Below the pieces are notes generated by a model, which had not been told where the DNA came from, made no database searches, and worked only from the letters and a program-made list of their open reading frames with translations. Shown in pieces: positions 10,653 through 20,384 of a stretch of DNA of 64,000 nt. Position numbers and translations under genes: made by a program. Each line of letters begins with the position of its first letter. The stretch's first letter is position 1. The DNA is from Rubrobacter marinus. Lineage in GTDB: Bacteria > Actinomycetota > Rubrobacteria > Rubrobacterales > Rubrobacteraceae. The DNA is taken from contig NZ_CP045121.1 of NCBI RefSeq assembly GCF_011492965.1, forward strand, positions 1,302,001 through 1,366,000. Direction: 5' to 3'.

Positions 10653-11579
10653 TTACACCATCGGCTTGCGGCGGTGCGTGAACGCCTGCTTGAGCGCGAC
10701 GACGAGCGTGCCCAGGAGGACGATGATGATCACGTCGAGGACGAAGCGTTCGCCTCCCTGGTAGGCAAGATCCGGCCTGCCCGCCGCCAGCGCTATGCCG
10801 ACCATGGCGGCGGCCGGGACGATGGCGAGCGCGATCAGGGGCCCGGCGATGACGCTGCGGCGGTACGCGACGATCATGATCATCCCCGCGAGGGCGCCGA
10901 GGGACGAGAGGAGCACGTCCCGGAGCGTGGGATCGGCGAGGACCGTGGTCTCGGAGTTGCCGAGAAACTCCTCGACGGTTCCCACGCCCGTCAGGCGCAA
11001 GAGGCCGAAGACGAGCGCCGCCCCCAGCGCCAGCGTCAGGTAGCCGACGCCCACGGACAGGAGGCCTCTCCCTACCACGGCCCAGCGCCTCAGCGCCAGG
11101 CCCATGGGCACCTTCGCGAGCGGCTCGAAGCCCGGCGCGATGATGGAGGCCGCGATCAGGGAGATCGTCTGGGACGAGCCCGTGACCATGAACCCCGTGG
11201 CGGCCACCGCGCCGCCGAGCGCCATCAGGGCCAGGTAGTTGGACGTCGTCCTGCCCTGGTGACGCAGGCTGGTCTCGGACTCCTCCCAGAGAGCCTCGTC
11301 GATGTCTTTGGAGACCTCCTGCTCGTGCTCGGGGTCGACGATGCTCGTCAGTTCGTGGGTCGTCACCGAGACCTGCCCCTCCGAGCGCGCCTCGTCGGCG
11401 AGCCGCATCACCCGGTCCGCGTCCCGGTTGAGCGCGTGTACCACGAGCACGTCGCCGGGGGGCTTGATCGAAGCCCCCCGATGGACGGTCAAGCCGATCA
11501 GGTGGTCCGACTTCTCGAGCTTGCTTATCAGGAAATCCGTGGCCGCCGGGGGCGCCGTGATCTCGATCGTTCTGTGCAT
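10653..11579 (-). CDS. DUF389 family membrane protein
   Basis: 308 residues: an N-terminal cytoplasmic region (1-115) then about six hydrophobic segments. The block SLIAASIIAPGFEPLAKVPMG is characteristic of DUF389/TIGR00341 proteins. The function of the family is not established. It stands alone and is divergent from ahcY. Confidence 0.85.
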   Translation of the reverse strand: MHRTIEITAPPAATDFLISKLEKSDHLIGLTVHRGASIKPPGDVLVVHALNRDADRVMRLADEARSEGQVSVTTHELTSIVDPEHEQEVSKDIDEALWEESETSLRHQGRTTSNYLALMALGGAVAATGFMVTGSSQTISLIAASIIAPGFEPLAKVPMGLALRRWAVVGRGLLSVGVGYLTLALGAALVFGLLRLTGVGTVEEFLGNSETTVLADPTLRDVLLSSLGALAGMIMIVAYRRSVIAGPLIALAIVPAAAMVGIALAAGRPDLAYQGGERFVLDVIIIVLLGTLVVALKQAFTHRRKPMV

Positions 11580-11903
11580 GTCACTCTTTCTGCCACGGCC
11601 TTCGAAGAACGCCAGCGCCTCTCGGTATCCTCCTCGCCCGAACCGGATACCGTGACGTAACGATTATCCCCGGGAGGTTTGCGAACGAACCCCGGGCGCG
11701 TTCGCCGCGGATTCAGGCGGGGCCGTTCGTGGCTGCAACCGTTCCTCCGTGGAGCGGCGCGTCCTTCTCCATGCTCGGCAAGGACGAGGGCTGTAGCGGG
11801 GAGCACCGTCGCGCGCGTGGTACATATGTTTACGTCCGGCGCATGTATGCATGGCGAGGTGCCTGTAAACTGGCCTGCACAGCGAGCGAGCAGGGAGAAC
11901 AGT
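11580..11903. promoter_or_regulatory. 324-base divergent intergenic region upstream of ahcY
   Basis: No gene is seen here. It should hold the promoters of both DUF389 (minus) and ahcY (plus). TGTAAACT at 11864-11871 is a possible extended -10 for ahcY, about 33 bases before its GTG. AT-rich palindromic bits (ACATATGT near 11822, GCATGTATGC near 11841) could bind a regulator. I looked for an S-adenosylhomocysteine riboswitch and could not recognise one. Confidence 0.4.
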
Positions 11904-13175
11904 GTGATAAAAGAATCCGTGATCAAGGACCCCGGTCTGGCGCCCGAGGGCCAGCGCAAGATCGACTGGGCGGCCCAGCACTGCCCTGTTCTGAACACCA
12001 TCGCCAAGGACCAGCTGGCCGACGGCTCCCTCAGGGGCCGCAAGGTCGCGGTGACCGTCCACCTGGAGGCGAAGACCGCCTACCTCGCCGTGCTCCTGCA
12101 CGAGGCCGGGGCCGACGTGACGGTGACCGGCAGCAACCCGCTCAGCACGCAGGACGCGATCTGTGCCGCGCTCGTCGAGCGGGGCATCCGCGTCTTCGCC
12201 ACCCACGACCCGAGCGAGGAGGACTTCGAGCGCTACATCCACATGGCGCTGGAGACGGAGCCGGACCTCCTCCTCGACGACGGGGCCGAGCTCGTCGGGC
12301 GCCTCATAGAGAGCCACCCCGACCTCCTCGACAAGGTAGAGGGCGCGACCGAGACCACGACGACCGGCATCCTCAAGGTCAGGGCGATGACCGGCGAGGG
12401 CGTCCTGCCGTTCCCCGTGCTCGGGATCAACGAGGCGCGCATGAAGCACCTCTTCGACAACCGCTACGGCACCGGACACTCCTCCATAGTGAGCCTGCTC
12501 GCGAACACCAACCTCTTCCTCTCCGGCGCGCGCGTCGTCGTGATGGGCTTCGGGTGGGTGAGCCGCGGCCTCGCCAAGTACGCCGCCGGCTTCGGCGCCC
12601 GCGTGGTCGTCTGCGAGCCGGACCCGGTCAAGCTCCTGGAGGCCCACGCCGAGGGCTACGAGGTCATGAACTCGCTGGAGGCCGCCGAGGTCGGCGACTT
12701 CTTCCTCACGGGCACCGGAAACGTCCGGGTCCTGCGTCGCGAGCACCTGGAGCGCATGAAGGACGGCGCCATCCTCGCGAACGCCGGCCACTACGACCAC
12801 GAGTTCGACATGGCCGCCCTGCGGGAGATGTCGGTCGCCGAGCGCGAGGTCCGGGAGAACATCACCGAGTACGAGATGGCCGACGGCAGGCGCATCCACG
12901 TCATCGCCAGGGGCCGCCTCCTCAACTCGGGCGCGGGCGACGGGCACCCGGTCGAGATCATGGACCTCACCTTCGCCCTGCACGCCCTGGGCATCCACCA
13001 CCTCGCGAGCCACGCCAAGGAGATACAGCCCGGCATCCAGCCGCTTCCGGAGGCGCTGGATCAGGGCGTCGCGCGCATCAAGCTCGACACGATGGGCGTC
13101 AAGCCGGAGGAGCTCACGGAGGAGCAGATCCGCTACCAGCAGAGCTGGCGCTCGGAGCAGTCCACCCCGGAGTAG
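11904..13175 (+). CDS. ahcY: adenosylhomocysteinase
   Basis: Cleaves S-adenosylhomocysteine to homocysteine and adenosine, removing the inhibitor of methyltransferases. The 423-residue protein has TGSNPLSTQD near its N-terminus, LDDGAEL, TTTGILK, the NAD-binding GFGWVSRGLA and NAGHYDHEFD. I start it at GTG 11904, which has GGGA at 11893-11896 and gives the normal N-terminus. The frame stays open for 225 bases upstream but that peptide looks like non-coding sequence. Its stop codon directly abuts the ATG of a 38-residue ORF. Confidence 0.95.
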   Translation: MIKESVIKDPGLAPEGQRKIDWAAQHCPVLNTIAKDQLADGSLRGRKVAVTVHLEAKTAYLAVLLHEAGADVTVTGSNPLSTQDAICAALVERGIRVFATHDPSEEDFERYIHMALETEPDLLLDDGAELVGRLIESHPDLLDKVEGATETTTTGILKVRAMTGEGVLPFPVLGINEARMKHLFDNRYGTGHSSIVSLLANTNLFLSGARVVVMGFGWVSRGLAKYAAGFGARVVVCEPDPVKLLEAHAEGYEVMNSLEAAEVGDFFLTGTGNVRVLRREHLERMKDGAILANAGHYDHEFDMAALREMSVAEREVRENITEYEMADGRRIHVIARGRLLNSGAGDGHPVEIMDLTFALHALGIHHLASHAKEIQPGIQPLPEALDQGVARIKLDTMGVKPEELTEEQIRYQQSWRSEQSTPE

Positions 13176-13292
13176 ATGCTGAGCCGGACGGAGATCGTCG
13201 AAGCCACGGAGACGGGCTTGATGGCGGGCGGATCGATCGTCCCCACCGAAGCCCGCTCCGCCGCCCCGGTGGAGCACGAAGCCCCCTCGTGA
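13176..13292 (+). CDS. possible 38-residue protein between ahcY and the Zn-ribbon gene
   Basis: ATG immediately follows the ahcY TAG, and the ORF ends TGA overlapping the GTG of the next gene (GTGA). This tight packing suggests translational coupling through the gap. The peptide (MLSRTEIVEATETG...) has no recognised domain. It could also simply be an open stretch. Confidence 0.3.
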   Translation: MLSRTEIVEATETGLMAGGSIVPTEARSAAPVEHEAPS

Positions 13293-13552
13293 GAACCCTG
13301 ACCATCCGCTACACGTCCTTTCGGACCTGCCCCAACTGCGGGGGAAGGGGGGACGACGGGGCCTCCTGGCGGCCCTTCGTGTGCAAGCGCTGCGAGGGGC
13401 GGGGCCGTCTCGTGACGGGGGTCGAGGTCGAGGACTCGGAGCGGGGGAACCTGCCGCGCTCGGCCTACGACTTCAACGCGAAGGGCGAGGTCTACCTGCT
13501 GGACCTCGACGAGGATGAGCCCGTCGAGGTCATCCGTCCCGAGAGCCCCTAG
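13289..13552 (+). CDS. small zinc-ribbon protein with DnaJ-like CxxCxGxG motifs
   Basis: 87 residues. Two motifs, CPNCGGRG and CKRCEGRG, resemble the zinc modules in the central domain of DnaJ, followed by an acidic C-terminal half. Likely binds one zinc. No function assigned. It starts at GTG 13289, overlapping the preceding ORF by 4 bases, and its last 23 bases overlap the convergent gene at 13530-13976. Confidence 0.6.
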   Translation: MRTLTIRYTSFRTCPNCGGRGDDGASWRPFVCKRCEGRGRLVTGVEVEDSERGNLPRSAYDFNAKGEVYLLDLDEDEPVEVIRPESP

Positions 13553-13976
13553 GGTCGGCGTTGGCCACGATCCTCAGGCCCTGGGCGAGGGCGGCGCTCC
13601 CGCCCACGAAGAACAGGTCGAAGGCGGCCCAGCCGCTGTACGAGGGGCGGCGAAACTCCCCGAACCTCTCGGCGTAGCCGGCGGGGTCCCCGACGCCCGC
13701 GAGCCCGAGGGAGAGGGGGAGGAGGGCCCAGGAGACCGCGGTCGCGCAGACGATCATCGCGATCGCGGCGAGCACGCCCTTCCAGCCGCCCTTGAACACG
13801 AGCACGAGGGCGAGGGCGAGGTAGACGACCGTCGCGGCGGTCTGTACGAGGGGCGCCCGTCCGGTCTCCTCGAAGACGTTCCTGAAGGAGAACAGGTTCG
13901 CGCCGAACCCGAAGATCGCCGCCGCGACCGTGCACCCGAGGGCCAGGGCCAGGAGGGATCTCGCATCACCGCTCAC
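13530..13976 (-). CDS. uncharacterised membrane protein
   Basis: 148 residues with four probable membrane helices (about 8-27, 44-62, 67-90 and 119-138). No family recognised. The start is GTG at 13976. A consensus TATAAT (complement of 13983-13988) ends 6 bases before it and there is no ribosome site, the pattern of a leaderless mRNA. Confidence 0.65.
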   Translation of the reverse strand: MSGDARSLLALALGCTVAAAIFGFGANLFSFRNVFEETGRAPLVQTAATVVYLALALVLVFKGGWKGVLAAIAMIVCATAVSWALLPLSLGLAGVGDPAGYAERFGEFRRPSYSGWAAFDLFFVGGSAALAQGLRIVANADPRGSRDG

Positions 13977-13988
13977 GCCCGCATTATA
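13977..13988 (-). promoter_or_regulatory. consensus -10 box for a leaderless start
   Basis: On the minus strand TATAATGCGGGC runs directly into the GTG start at 13976. The same 12 bases precede the ATG at 58576. A TATAAT only 6 bases from the start codon places transcription initiation at or next to that codon. Confidence 0.6.
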
Positions 13989-14047
13989 TAGTCCGTCGTA
14001 TCCGCGCTCGTCCGGCGCGGTGTCGTAGCGCGTGCGAGGGGTGATAC

Positions 14048-15049
14048 GTGAGAGGCAGAGGGACCACAGCCCGTGACGAGACCGATCTCCCGCAGGGGGT
14101 GGTCTATGCCGACGTCGAGGCGGCGTCCGAACGCCTCGCGGGGCGGGCGCACCGGACGCCGGTCCTCACGTCGCGCACGGTGGACGAGCGCTCCGGGGCC
14201 CGCGTCTTCTTCAAGTGCGAGAGCTTCCAGCGCACCGGCTCCTTCAAGTTCCGCGGCGCCTACAACGCCCTCTCCCTCCTCCCCGAAGGGCAACGGGAGC
14301 GCGGCGTCGTCACCTACTCCTCCGGCAACCACGCCGGGGCCGTGGCCCTCGCCGGCCGCCTGCTCGGCGTCCCCGCCACCATCGTCATGCCCGAGGACGC
14401 TCCGAGGGTGAAGCTCGACGCGACGCGCGGGTACGGGGCCGAGGTCGTGACCTACGACCGCTCCGTCGAGAGGCGCGAGGACGTCGGGGGCGCCATGGCC
14501 CGCGAGCGGGGCCTCGCGCTCGTGCCGCCCTACGACCACCCCGATGTCGTCGCCGGGCAGGGGACGGCGGCGAAAGAGCTCTTCGAGGAGGTCGGGGAAC
14601 TCGACCTCCTCCTCGTCTGTTGCGGCGGGGGAGGCCTGCTCTCCGGCTCCGCGATCTCCGCGCACGCCCTCTCGCCCGGGTGCAGGGTCGTGGGCGTCGA
14701 GCCCGAGAACGCCGACGACGCCACGAGGTCCTTCCGCACGGGCAGGCTGCACAGGATCGAGAACCCCGACACGATCGCCGACGGGGTCCGCACCCCCTCC
14801 CTCGGCGAGGTCACGTTCCCGCTCGTCCTGCGGCACGTCGACGACATGGTGACGGTCTCCGAAGACGGCATCCTGCGCAGCATGCGCCTCATCTGGGAGC
14901 GGATGAAGATCGTGGTCGAGCCGACCGGGGCCCTGGCCGCCGCCGCGCTCCTCGAGGGCGTCGTGAGGGCGGAGCCCGGCTCCCGGGTCGGCGTGATCGT
15001 CAGCGGCGGCAACGTCGACCTCGGGGCGGCGGGCGCCCTGCTCTCGTAG
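14048..15049 (+). CDS. threonine/serine dehydratase, PLP-dependent
   Basis: Fold-type II PLP enzyme that deaminates threonine or serine. The PLP lysine is K67 in TGSFKFRGA, the asparagine loop is SSGNHAGAVAL, and the phosphate-binding loop is CCGGGGLLSG. At 333 residues it lacks the C-terminal ACT-type regulatory domain of biosynthetic IlvA, so a catabolic dehydratase or a serine racemase relative is more likely. GTG 14048 is the chosen start; a later GTG at 14099 is possible. Confidence 0.85.
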   Translation: MRGRGTTARDETDLPQGVVYADVEAASERLAGRAHRTPVLTSRTVDERSGARVFFKCESFQRTGSFKFRGAYNALSLLPEGQRERGVVTYSSGNHAGAVALAGRLLGVPATIVMPEDAPRVKLDATRGYGAEVVTYDRSVERREDVGGAMARERGLALVPPYDHPDVVAGQGTAAKELFEEVGELDLLLVCCGGGGLLSGSAISAHALSPGCRVVGVEPENADDATRSFRTGRLHRIENPDTIADGVRTPSLGEVTFPLVLRHVDDMVTVSEDGILRSMRLIWERMKIVVEPTGALAAAALLEGVVRAEPGSRVGVIVSGGNVDLGAAGALLS

Positions 15050-15058
15050 GGGAACCGG

Positions 15059-16312
15059 CTAGGACCCGAGCGCCGCGAGGACGCCCTTGACGTCCAGGCG
15101 GCTCTTGAAGGGGACGACCTCGCCCTCCGTCGCGTCGCGCAGCGCCTCCGGCGACGAGCCCAGGGACTCGGGGGCGGCGACGATCACCCTGTGGCCGCGC
15201 TTCGCCGCCTCGCGCACGAGGGCGACGCGCTCCACGAGGTGCTTCTCGGACCAGAAGCCCAGGATCTCCAGGTGCGCCTCCCTGCCCGTCCCCGTCTCCC
15301 GCAGCGTGAAGTCCGGGACGAGCGCGGTCTTCAGCGGCGGCAGCGGGAGGATGCCGGGCCCCTCCCCGAGCTCCCATCCCCCCGTCTCCTTCGCCCGGTC
15401 CCACGCCTTCTCGAAGGCCCCCCGCACGTCGCCCTCGCTCTCGGGGGACGCCTCGGCGGGACCCCTGTAGTGGCTGCGCAGCCCCGGCGTCTCCGAGCTC
15501 AGCTCCAGGCTCGCCTCGCGCCCCTTCCACTGGACGTCCGCGTGCAGCTCCCAGGGCTCCGTGAGGAGGAGGCCGGGGACAAGCTTGGCGAGCCTGAGGC
15601 CGTACTTGCGGGTGCCGCCGAAGAGGGAGAGGGGGCCGTCGAGGCGGAGGCGGTGGCCCTTCCGGGTGGGCTCGACCGTGTAGATCAGGCCGAGGGTCTT
15701 GACGTAGTGGAAGACGAGCCGGGCGTCGGACCCCGCCTCGAGGTCCACGGTGAGGCCCCTCGCCCCGTAGAGGACCCCCTGTATCTGGGCGACGTTGTAG
15801 CGTCCCACGAGCTCCTCGGGCGTCGGCGCCTCGAACCCCGCGAGGACCTGCGCCCCCTGCCGGTCGGCGTACATGAGGGAGGCGGGGTCTTCGAGCCCCG
15901 TCTCCCGTGCCACCTGCAGGAGCAAGTCCCCCCGGGTGCTGCCCTCGAGGAGTAGCCCGCCCTCGGCGGGGAGCTCGGGGAGGGCGGCGGCGAGCTCGAA
16001 GAGGCGGGTCCTCAGCGTGTACGGGTCGGCCTCCGTCGGCGGCGCCCACGCCGACCGCTCCTCCAGGAGCTTCGCGAGCGCCCGCACGATCCTGAACCCC
16101 CGCCTCACGTCGAGGCGCGGCCCGATCTCCTCCTCGAGCAGCGTCGCCTCCCCTTCGAGCCGCGCTCTCGTCCCCCTCGCCGACGCGTGGTCGGCGTACA
16201 GGCCGATCAGCTTCTCGGCCACCTCCCGGACGGGACGGTCGTCGGGCCGTAGCCGGTGCGGGACGAGCCTCCCGCGCTGCAGGCGCGCCATGACGTGCTC
16301 GCCGCGCAGCAT
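15059..16312 (-). CDS. Bax1-type nuclease (DUF790), XPB partner
   Basis: 417 residues with the DUF790 order: an N-terminal helical region, LSLFGGTRKYGLRLAKL in the middle, and a C-terminal PD-(D/E)XK-type nuclease core (VPDFTLRE then AHLEILGFWSEKHL). In archaea, Bax1 binds XPB and cuts DNA 3' of bubbles, forming a helicase-nuclease for repair. The ATG at 16312 overlaps the XPB stop by one base (TAATG), so the two are translated together. The pairing strongly supports the assignment. Confidence 0.85.
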   Translation of the reverse strand: MLRGEHVMARLQRGRLVPHRLRPDDRPVREVAEKLIGLYADHASARGTRARLEGEATLLEEEIGPRLDVRRGFRIVRALAKLLEERSAWAPPTEADPYTLRTRLFELAAALPELPAEGGLLLEGSTRGDLLLQVARETGLEDPASLMYADRQGAQVLAGFEAPTPEELVGRYNVAQIQGVLYGARGLTVDLEAGSDARLVFHYVKTLGLIYTVEPTRKGHRLRLDGPLSLFGGTRKYGLRLAKLVPGLLLTEPWELHADVQWKGREASLELSSETPGLRSHYRGPAEASPESEGDVRGAFEKAWDRAKETGGWELGEGPGILPLPPLKTALVPDFTLRETGTGREAHLEILGFWSEKHLVERVALVREAAKRGHRVIVAAPESLGSSPEALRDATEGEVVPFKSRLDVKGVLAALGS

Positions 16313-17694
16313 TACGGGGCCCCCGCGCTCGCGGCGTACGGCTCCGTGCGGCGGCGGGCGACCGCCTCCTCGCCGGTCCCCTCCGTGACGAGCTCGTAGA
16401 GGGTGGCCCTCTTGCCCTCGCGGGGACGGAGGACGCGCCCGAGGCGCTGGACGTACTCGCGGCGCGACGCGCTGCCCGCCAGGATCACGGCGACGTTCGC
16501 CTCCGGGACGTCCACGCCCTCGTTCAGGACGTCCGAGGCCACGATGGCGCGGTAGCGCCCTTCTCGGAACCTGTCCAGGATCTCCTTGCGCTCGCGGGCG
16601 GGCGTCTCGTAGGTGATGCCGGGGATCAGGAACCTCCCCGAGAGCGCGTAGACCTCCTCGACGCTCTTGGTGAACACGATCGTCCGGTCGGACCAGTGCT
16701 CCTTGAGGAGCCTCTCCAGCGTCGCCCCCTTGCGCTCGGCGTTGGCACGGAGCTCCTGCCTGCGCCGCGCCGCCAGGAGCGCCTCCCGCCCCCCCGAGTG
16801 GCTCGTCGAGGCGACCATGATGAACCGCTGCCAGTCCTCCGGAGAGCGCACGGAGAGGCGGTGCTTCTGCAAAAAGTCCCTGTACACCGCGTCCGCGACG
16901 CTGTAATCGACGCGCTCCTGCGCGGTGAGCTGGATGGGGATGCGCACGGTCTCGAAGGGGGCGAGGTACGTGCCCGCGAGGTCCTCCGGCGAGCGCCGGT
17001 AGACGACGGGTCCGACAAGCTCCGGGAGGCGCTCGTGACCGCCGTCGGGGCGCTCGGGGGTGGCGGTCAGGCCCAGGGCGTAGGGGGCGAGGAGCATCTT
17101 CGGGATGACGGCGTACTTCTCCGCCGGCAGGTGGTGGACCTCGTCGTAGACCACGAGCCCGAAGCGGTCCCCGTAGCGCTCCGCGTGGATGTAGGCCGAG
17201 TCGTAGGTGGTCACGGTGATCGGGGTGATCTCGTGGTAGCCGCCGCCGAGGAGCCCTACCGTGACGTCGTGGCCGAAGGAGTCCTGGAGGACGGAGTACC
17301 ACTGCTTCAAGAGCGCGAGCGTCGGCACGACGACGAGCGTGCTCCTGCCGAGCTTCTCCATCGCGCTCACCGCCACCGCGGTCTTCCCGGCCCCGGTCGG
17401 CAGCACGACGACGCCGCGCAGCTCCGGCCTCCCCCGCCGCCACGCGCCCAGGGCCTCCCGCTGGTAGGGCCGGGGCTCCATCGCGACCCTCGACTCCAGC
17501 CGCAGCTTCTCGGTCCGGGACGCCCGGTCCACGTACTCGATACCCGAGGCTTCGAGACCCAGGACGACCTCCCTGTACGCCCCCGCCGGGGCGCGCCACT
17601 GCGCCGTGCGCGCGTCCCAGACGAACGGCTCGGGGGGCGGGGGACCGCCGGTGACCGTGACGACCAGGGTGCCGGAATCGTAGGTGAGATCCAT
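16312..17694 (-). CDS. XPB/Rad25-family DNA helicase
   Basis: Superfamily 2 helicase of 460 residues that unwinds DNA in repair. Walker A PTGAGKT (K104), Walker B DEVHH (184-188), motif III LTATPE (209-214) and motif VI QRLGRVLRP are visible. The N-terminal 70 residues match the damage-recognition-type domain of short bacterial and archaeal XPB. ATG 17694 is the start; the longer upstream frame is antisense to the next gene. It forms a two-gene unit with the Bax1-type nuclease. Confidence 0.92.
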   Translation of the reverse strand: MDLTYDSGTLVVTVTGGPPPPEPFVWDARTAQWRAPAGAYREVVLGLEASGIEYVDRASRTEKLRLESRVAMEPRPYQREALGAWRRGRPELRGVVVLPTGAGKTAVAVSAMEKLGRSTLVVVPTLALLKQWYSVLQDSFGHDVTVGLLGGGYHEITPITVTTYDSAYIHAERYGDRFGLVVYDEVHHLPAEKYAVIPKMLLAPYALGLTATPERPDGGHERLPELVGPVVYRRSPEDLAGTYLAPFETVRIPIQLTAQERVDYSVADAVYRDFLQKHRLSVRSPEDWQRFIMVASTSHSGGREALLAARRRQELRANAERKGATLERLLKEHWSDRTIVFTKSVEEVYALSGRFLIPGITYETPARERKEILDRFREGRYRAIVASDVLNEGVDVPEANVAVILAGSASRREYVQRLGRVLRPREGKRATLYELVTEGTGEEAVARRRTEPYAASAGAP

Positions 17695-17781
17695 CACGAG
17701 CGGAGCATAACCGAGAAAGGGGCCGCCCTCACCGCTAAACTGTCCGCGCCGACGACGGACCGCGGGATGCGGGGGAGGTAA

Positions 17782-18912
17782 GTGAAGAAGAGGACCCTGC
17801 TCGCCCTCCTGGTCTCGCTCGCGCTGCCGATCGCCGGCTGCGGGGGCTCGACCCCGGAGGGCGCTAATACCGGGGAGACGGGGCCGGCGGGGGCGACGGC
17901 GGGCGGGGAGGGGCTGGATCTCATGAGCGTGCGCGACGCGGTCGGGCAGATGTTCGTCGTCTCCATGAGCGGGACCGAGCCCGACTACTACATACGGAAG
18001 ATGATCCGGGAGCGGAACATCGGCGGCGTCATCCTCTTCGGCGCGAACATGGAGAGCGAGGAGGGGACGCGCCGCCTCACGCGCTCCCTGCAAGAGCTCT
18101 CGATGGCGACGGAGCCCAGAGTCCCCCTCTTCGTCGCGGTGGACCACGAGGGCGGGGCCGTCCAGCACGCCCCCTGGGTGGGGCCGCAGCCCCCGGCCGC
18201 CGAGGTCGGGCTGCGCGGCGATCCCGGGGAGGCCCGCAGGATCTCCCTGCAGATAGGCCGCGAGCTCCGCGGGGCGGGCGTCAACACGGACTTCGCCCCC
18301 GTCGCCGACACCGGCTCGGGCGCGGCGATCGGCGACCGCTCCTACGGCTCCGACCCGGAACTCGTCGGGCGCATGGTCGCCGCCGCCGTGGAGGGCTTCG
18401 AGGAGGCGGGCGTGGTCTCGGCCGCCAAGCACTTCCCGAACCACGGTCCCGCCCTCGAAGACTCCCACGTCGGGTACCCGCGCGTCGAGCACGGCACGGA
18501 CGAGGTCCGCGCGTTCGATCTCCCGCCGTTCCGGGCCGCGGTGGAGGCGGGGGTGCCGATGGTCATGGTCGGGCACCTCGTGTACCCGGCGCTGGATCCC
18601 GGCCGGCCCGCGAGCCTCTCCCCGAGGGCGACGGCGATGCTGCGGGAGGAGCTGGGTTTCCGAGGCGTGATCGTCACGGACGACCTCGCGATGGAGGGGG
18701 CGAAGCGCGGGGGGACGGTCGCCCGCGCGGCGGTCGAGGCGGTGGCGGCGGGCGCGGACCTCCTCGTGGTCTCCGGGCTGCCGCAGGAGCAGGCCGACGC
18801 CTACGACGCCGTGGTCGCCGCCGTCGAGTCCGGGGAGATACCGCGCGCACGCATTGAAGAGTCCTTGCAGAGGATCGAACAGGTCAAGCGCCGCTATTCG
18901 TTGGCGGGGTGA
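17782..18912 (+). CDS. GH3 beta-N-acetylhexosaminidase-like lipoprotein
   Basis: Secreted lipoprotein (lipobox ending at C20, PIAGC) of glycoside hydrolase family 3, single-domain NagZ type, probably removing N-acetylglucosamine from peptidoglycan or chitin fragments. Motifs: AVDHEGG, DFAPVADT, KHFPNHG (usually KHFPGHG) and the nucleophile region TDDLAMEG. GTG 17782 follows GGGGGAGG. A second GH3 domain is absent, as usual for NagZ. Confidence 0.85.
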   Translation: MKKRTLLALLVSLALPIAGCGGSTPEGANTGETGPAGATAGGEGLDLMSVRDAVGQMFVVSMSGTEPDYYIRKMIRERNIGGVILFGANMESEEGTRRLTRSLQELSMATEPRVPLFVAVDHEGGAVQHAPWVGPQPPAAEVGLRGDPGEARRISLQIGRELRGAGVNTDFAPVADTGSGAAIGDRSYGSDPELVGRMVAAAVEGFEEAGVVSAAKHFPNHGPALEDSHVGYPRVEHGTDEVRAFDLPPFRAAVEAGVPMVMVGHLVYPALDPGRPASLSPRATAMLREELGFRGVIVTDDLAMEGAKRGGTVARAAVEAVAAGADLLVVSGLPQEQADAYDAVVAAVESGEIPRARIEESLQRIEQVKRRYSLAG

Positions 18913-19019
18913 GATGCACCTAGGTTAGAATGCGCGCAGGAAAAGGGATGCGGCGGGCCCAGGGGTGAGGGCTCGCGGCGAACGGGGACTCGTAGCCCCC
19001 TAGAAGGAGGAGGTCCGAT

Positions 19020-20246
<1,227 letters not shown>

Positions 20247-20262
20247 AAGGGGCCGTTCTGGC

Positions 20263-20299
20263 GACGCCCCGGACCCGGTTGCGCCGGATCTGGGGCGTC
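20263..20299 (+). terminator. hairpin between ATPase and binding-protein genes
   Basis: GACGCCCC (20263-20270) pairs with GGGGCGTC (20292-20299), with a further short pairing inside the loop, 17 bases after the ATPase stop. Without a T-run it may only partly terminate, leaving binding-protein expression mainly to its own promoter. Confidence 0.5.
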
Positions 20300-20384
20300 T
20301 CTAGGATGGCCCGCGACGTAGGGAAGCGTCCCGCGTAGCGCGGGGGAGACAGGTCGAGGAAACGGTAGAAGGAGAGGTAGGGAG

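Noticed and set aside
11580..11903. S-adenosylhomocysteine riboswitch upstream of ahcY
   Set aside because: Position is right but I could not recognise the conserved core or its pairing.
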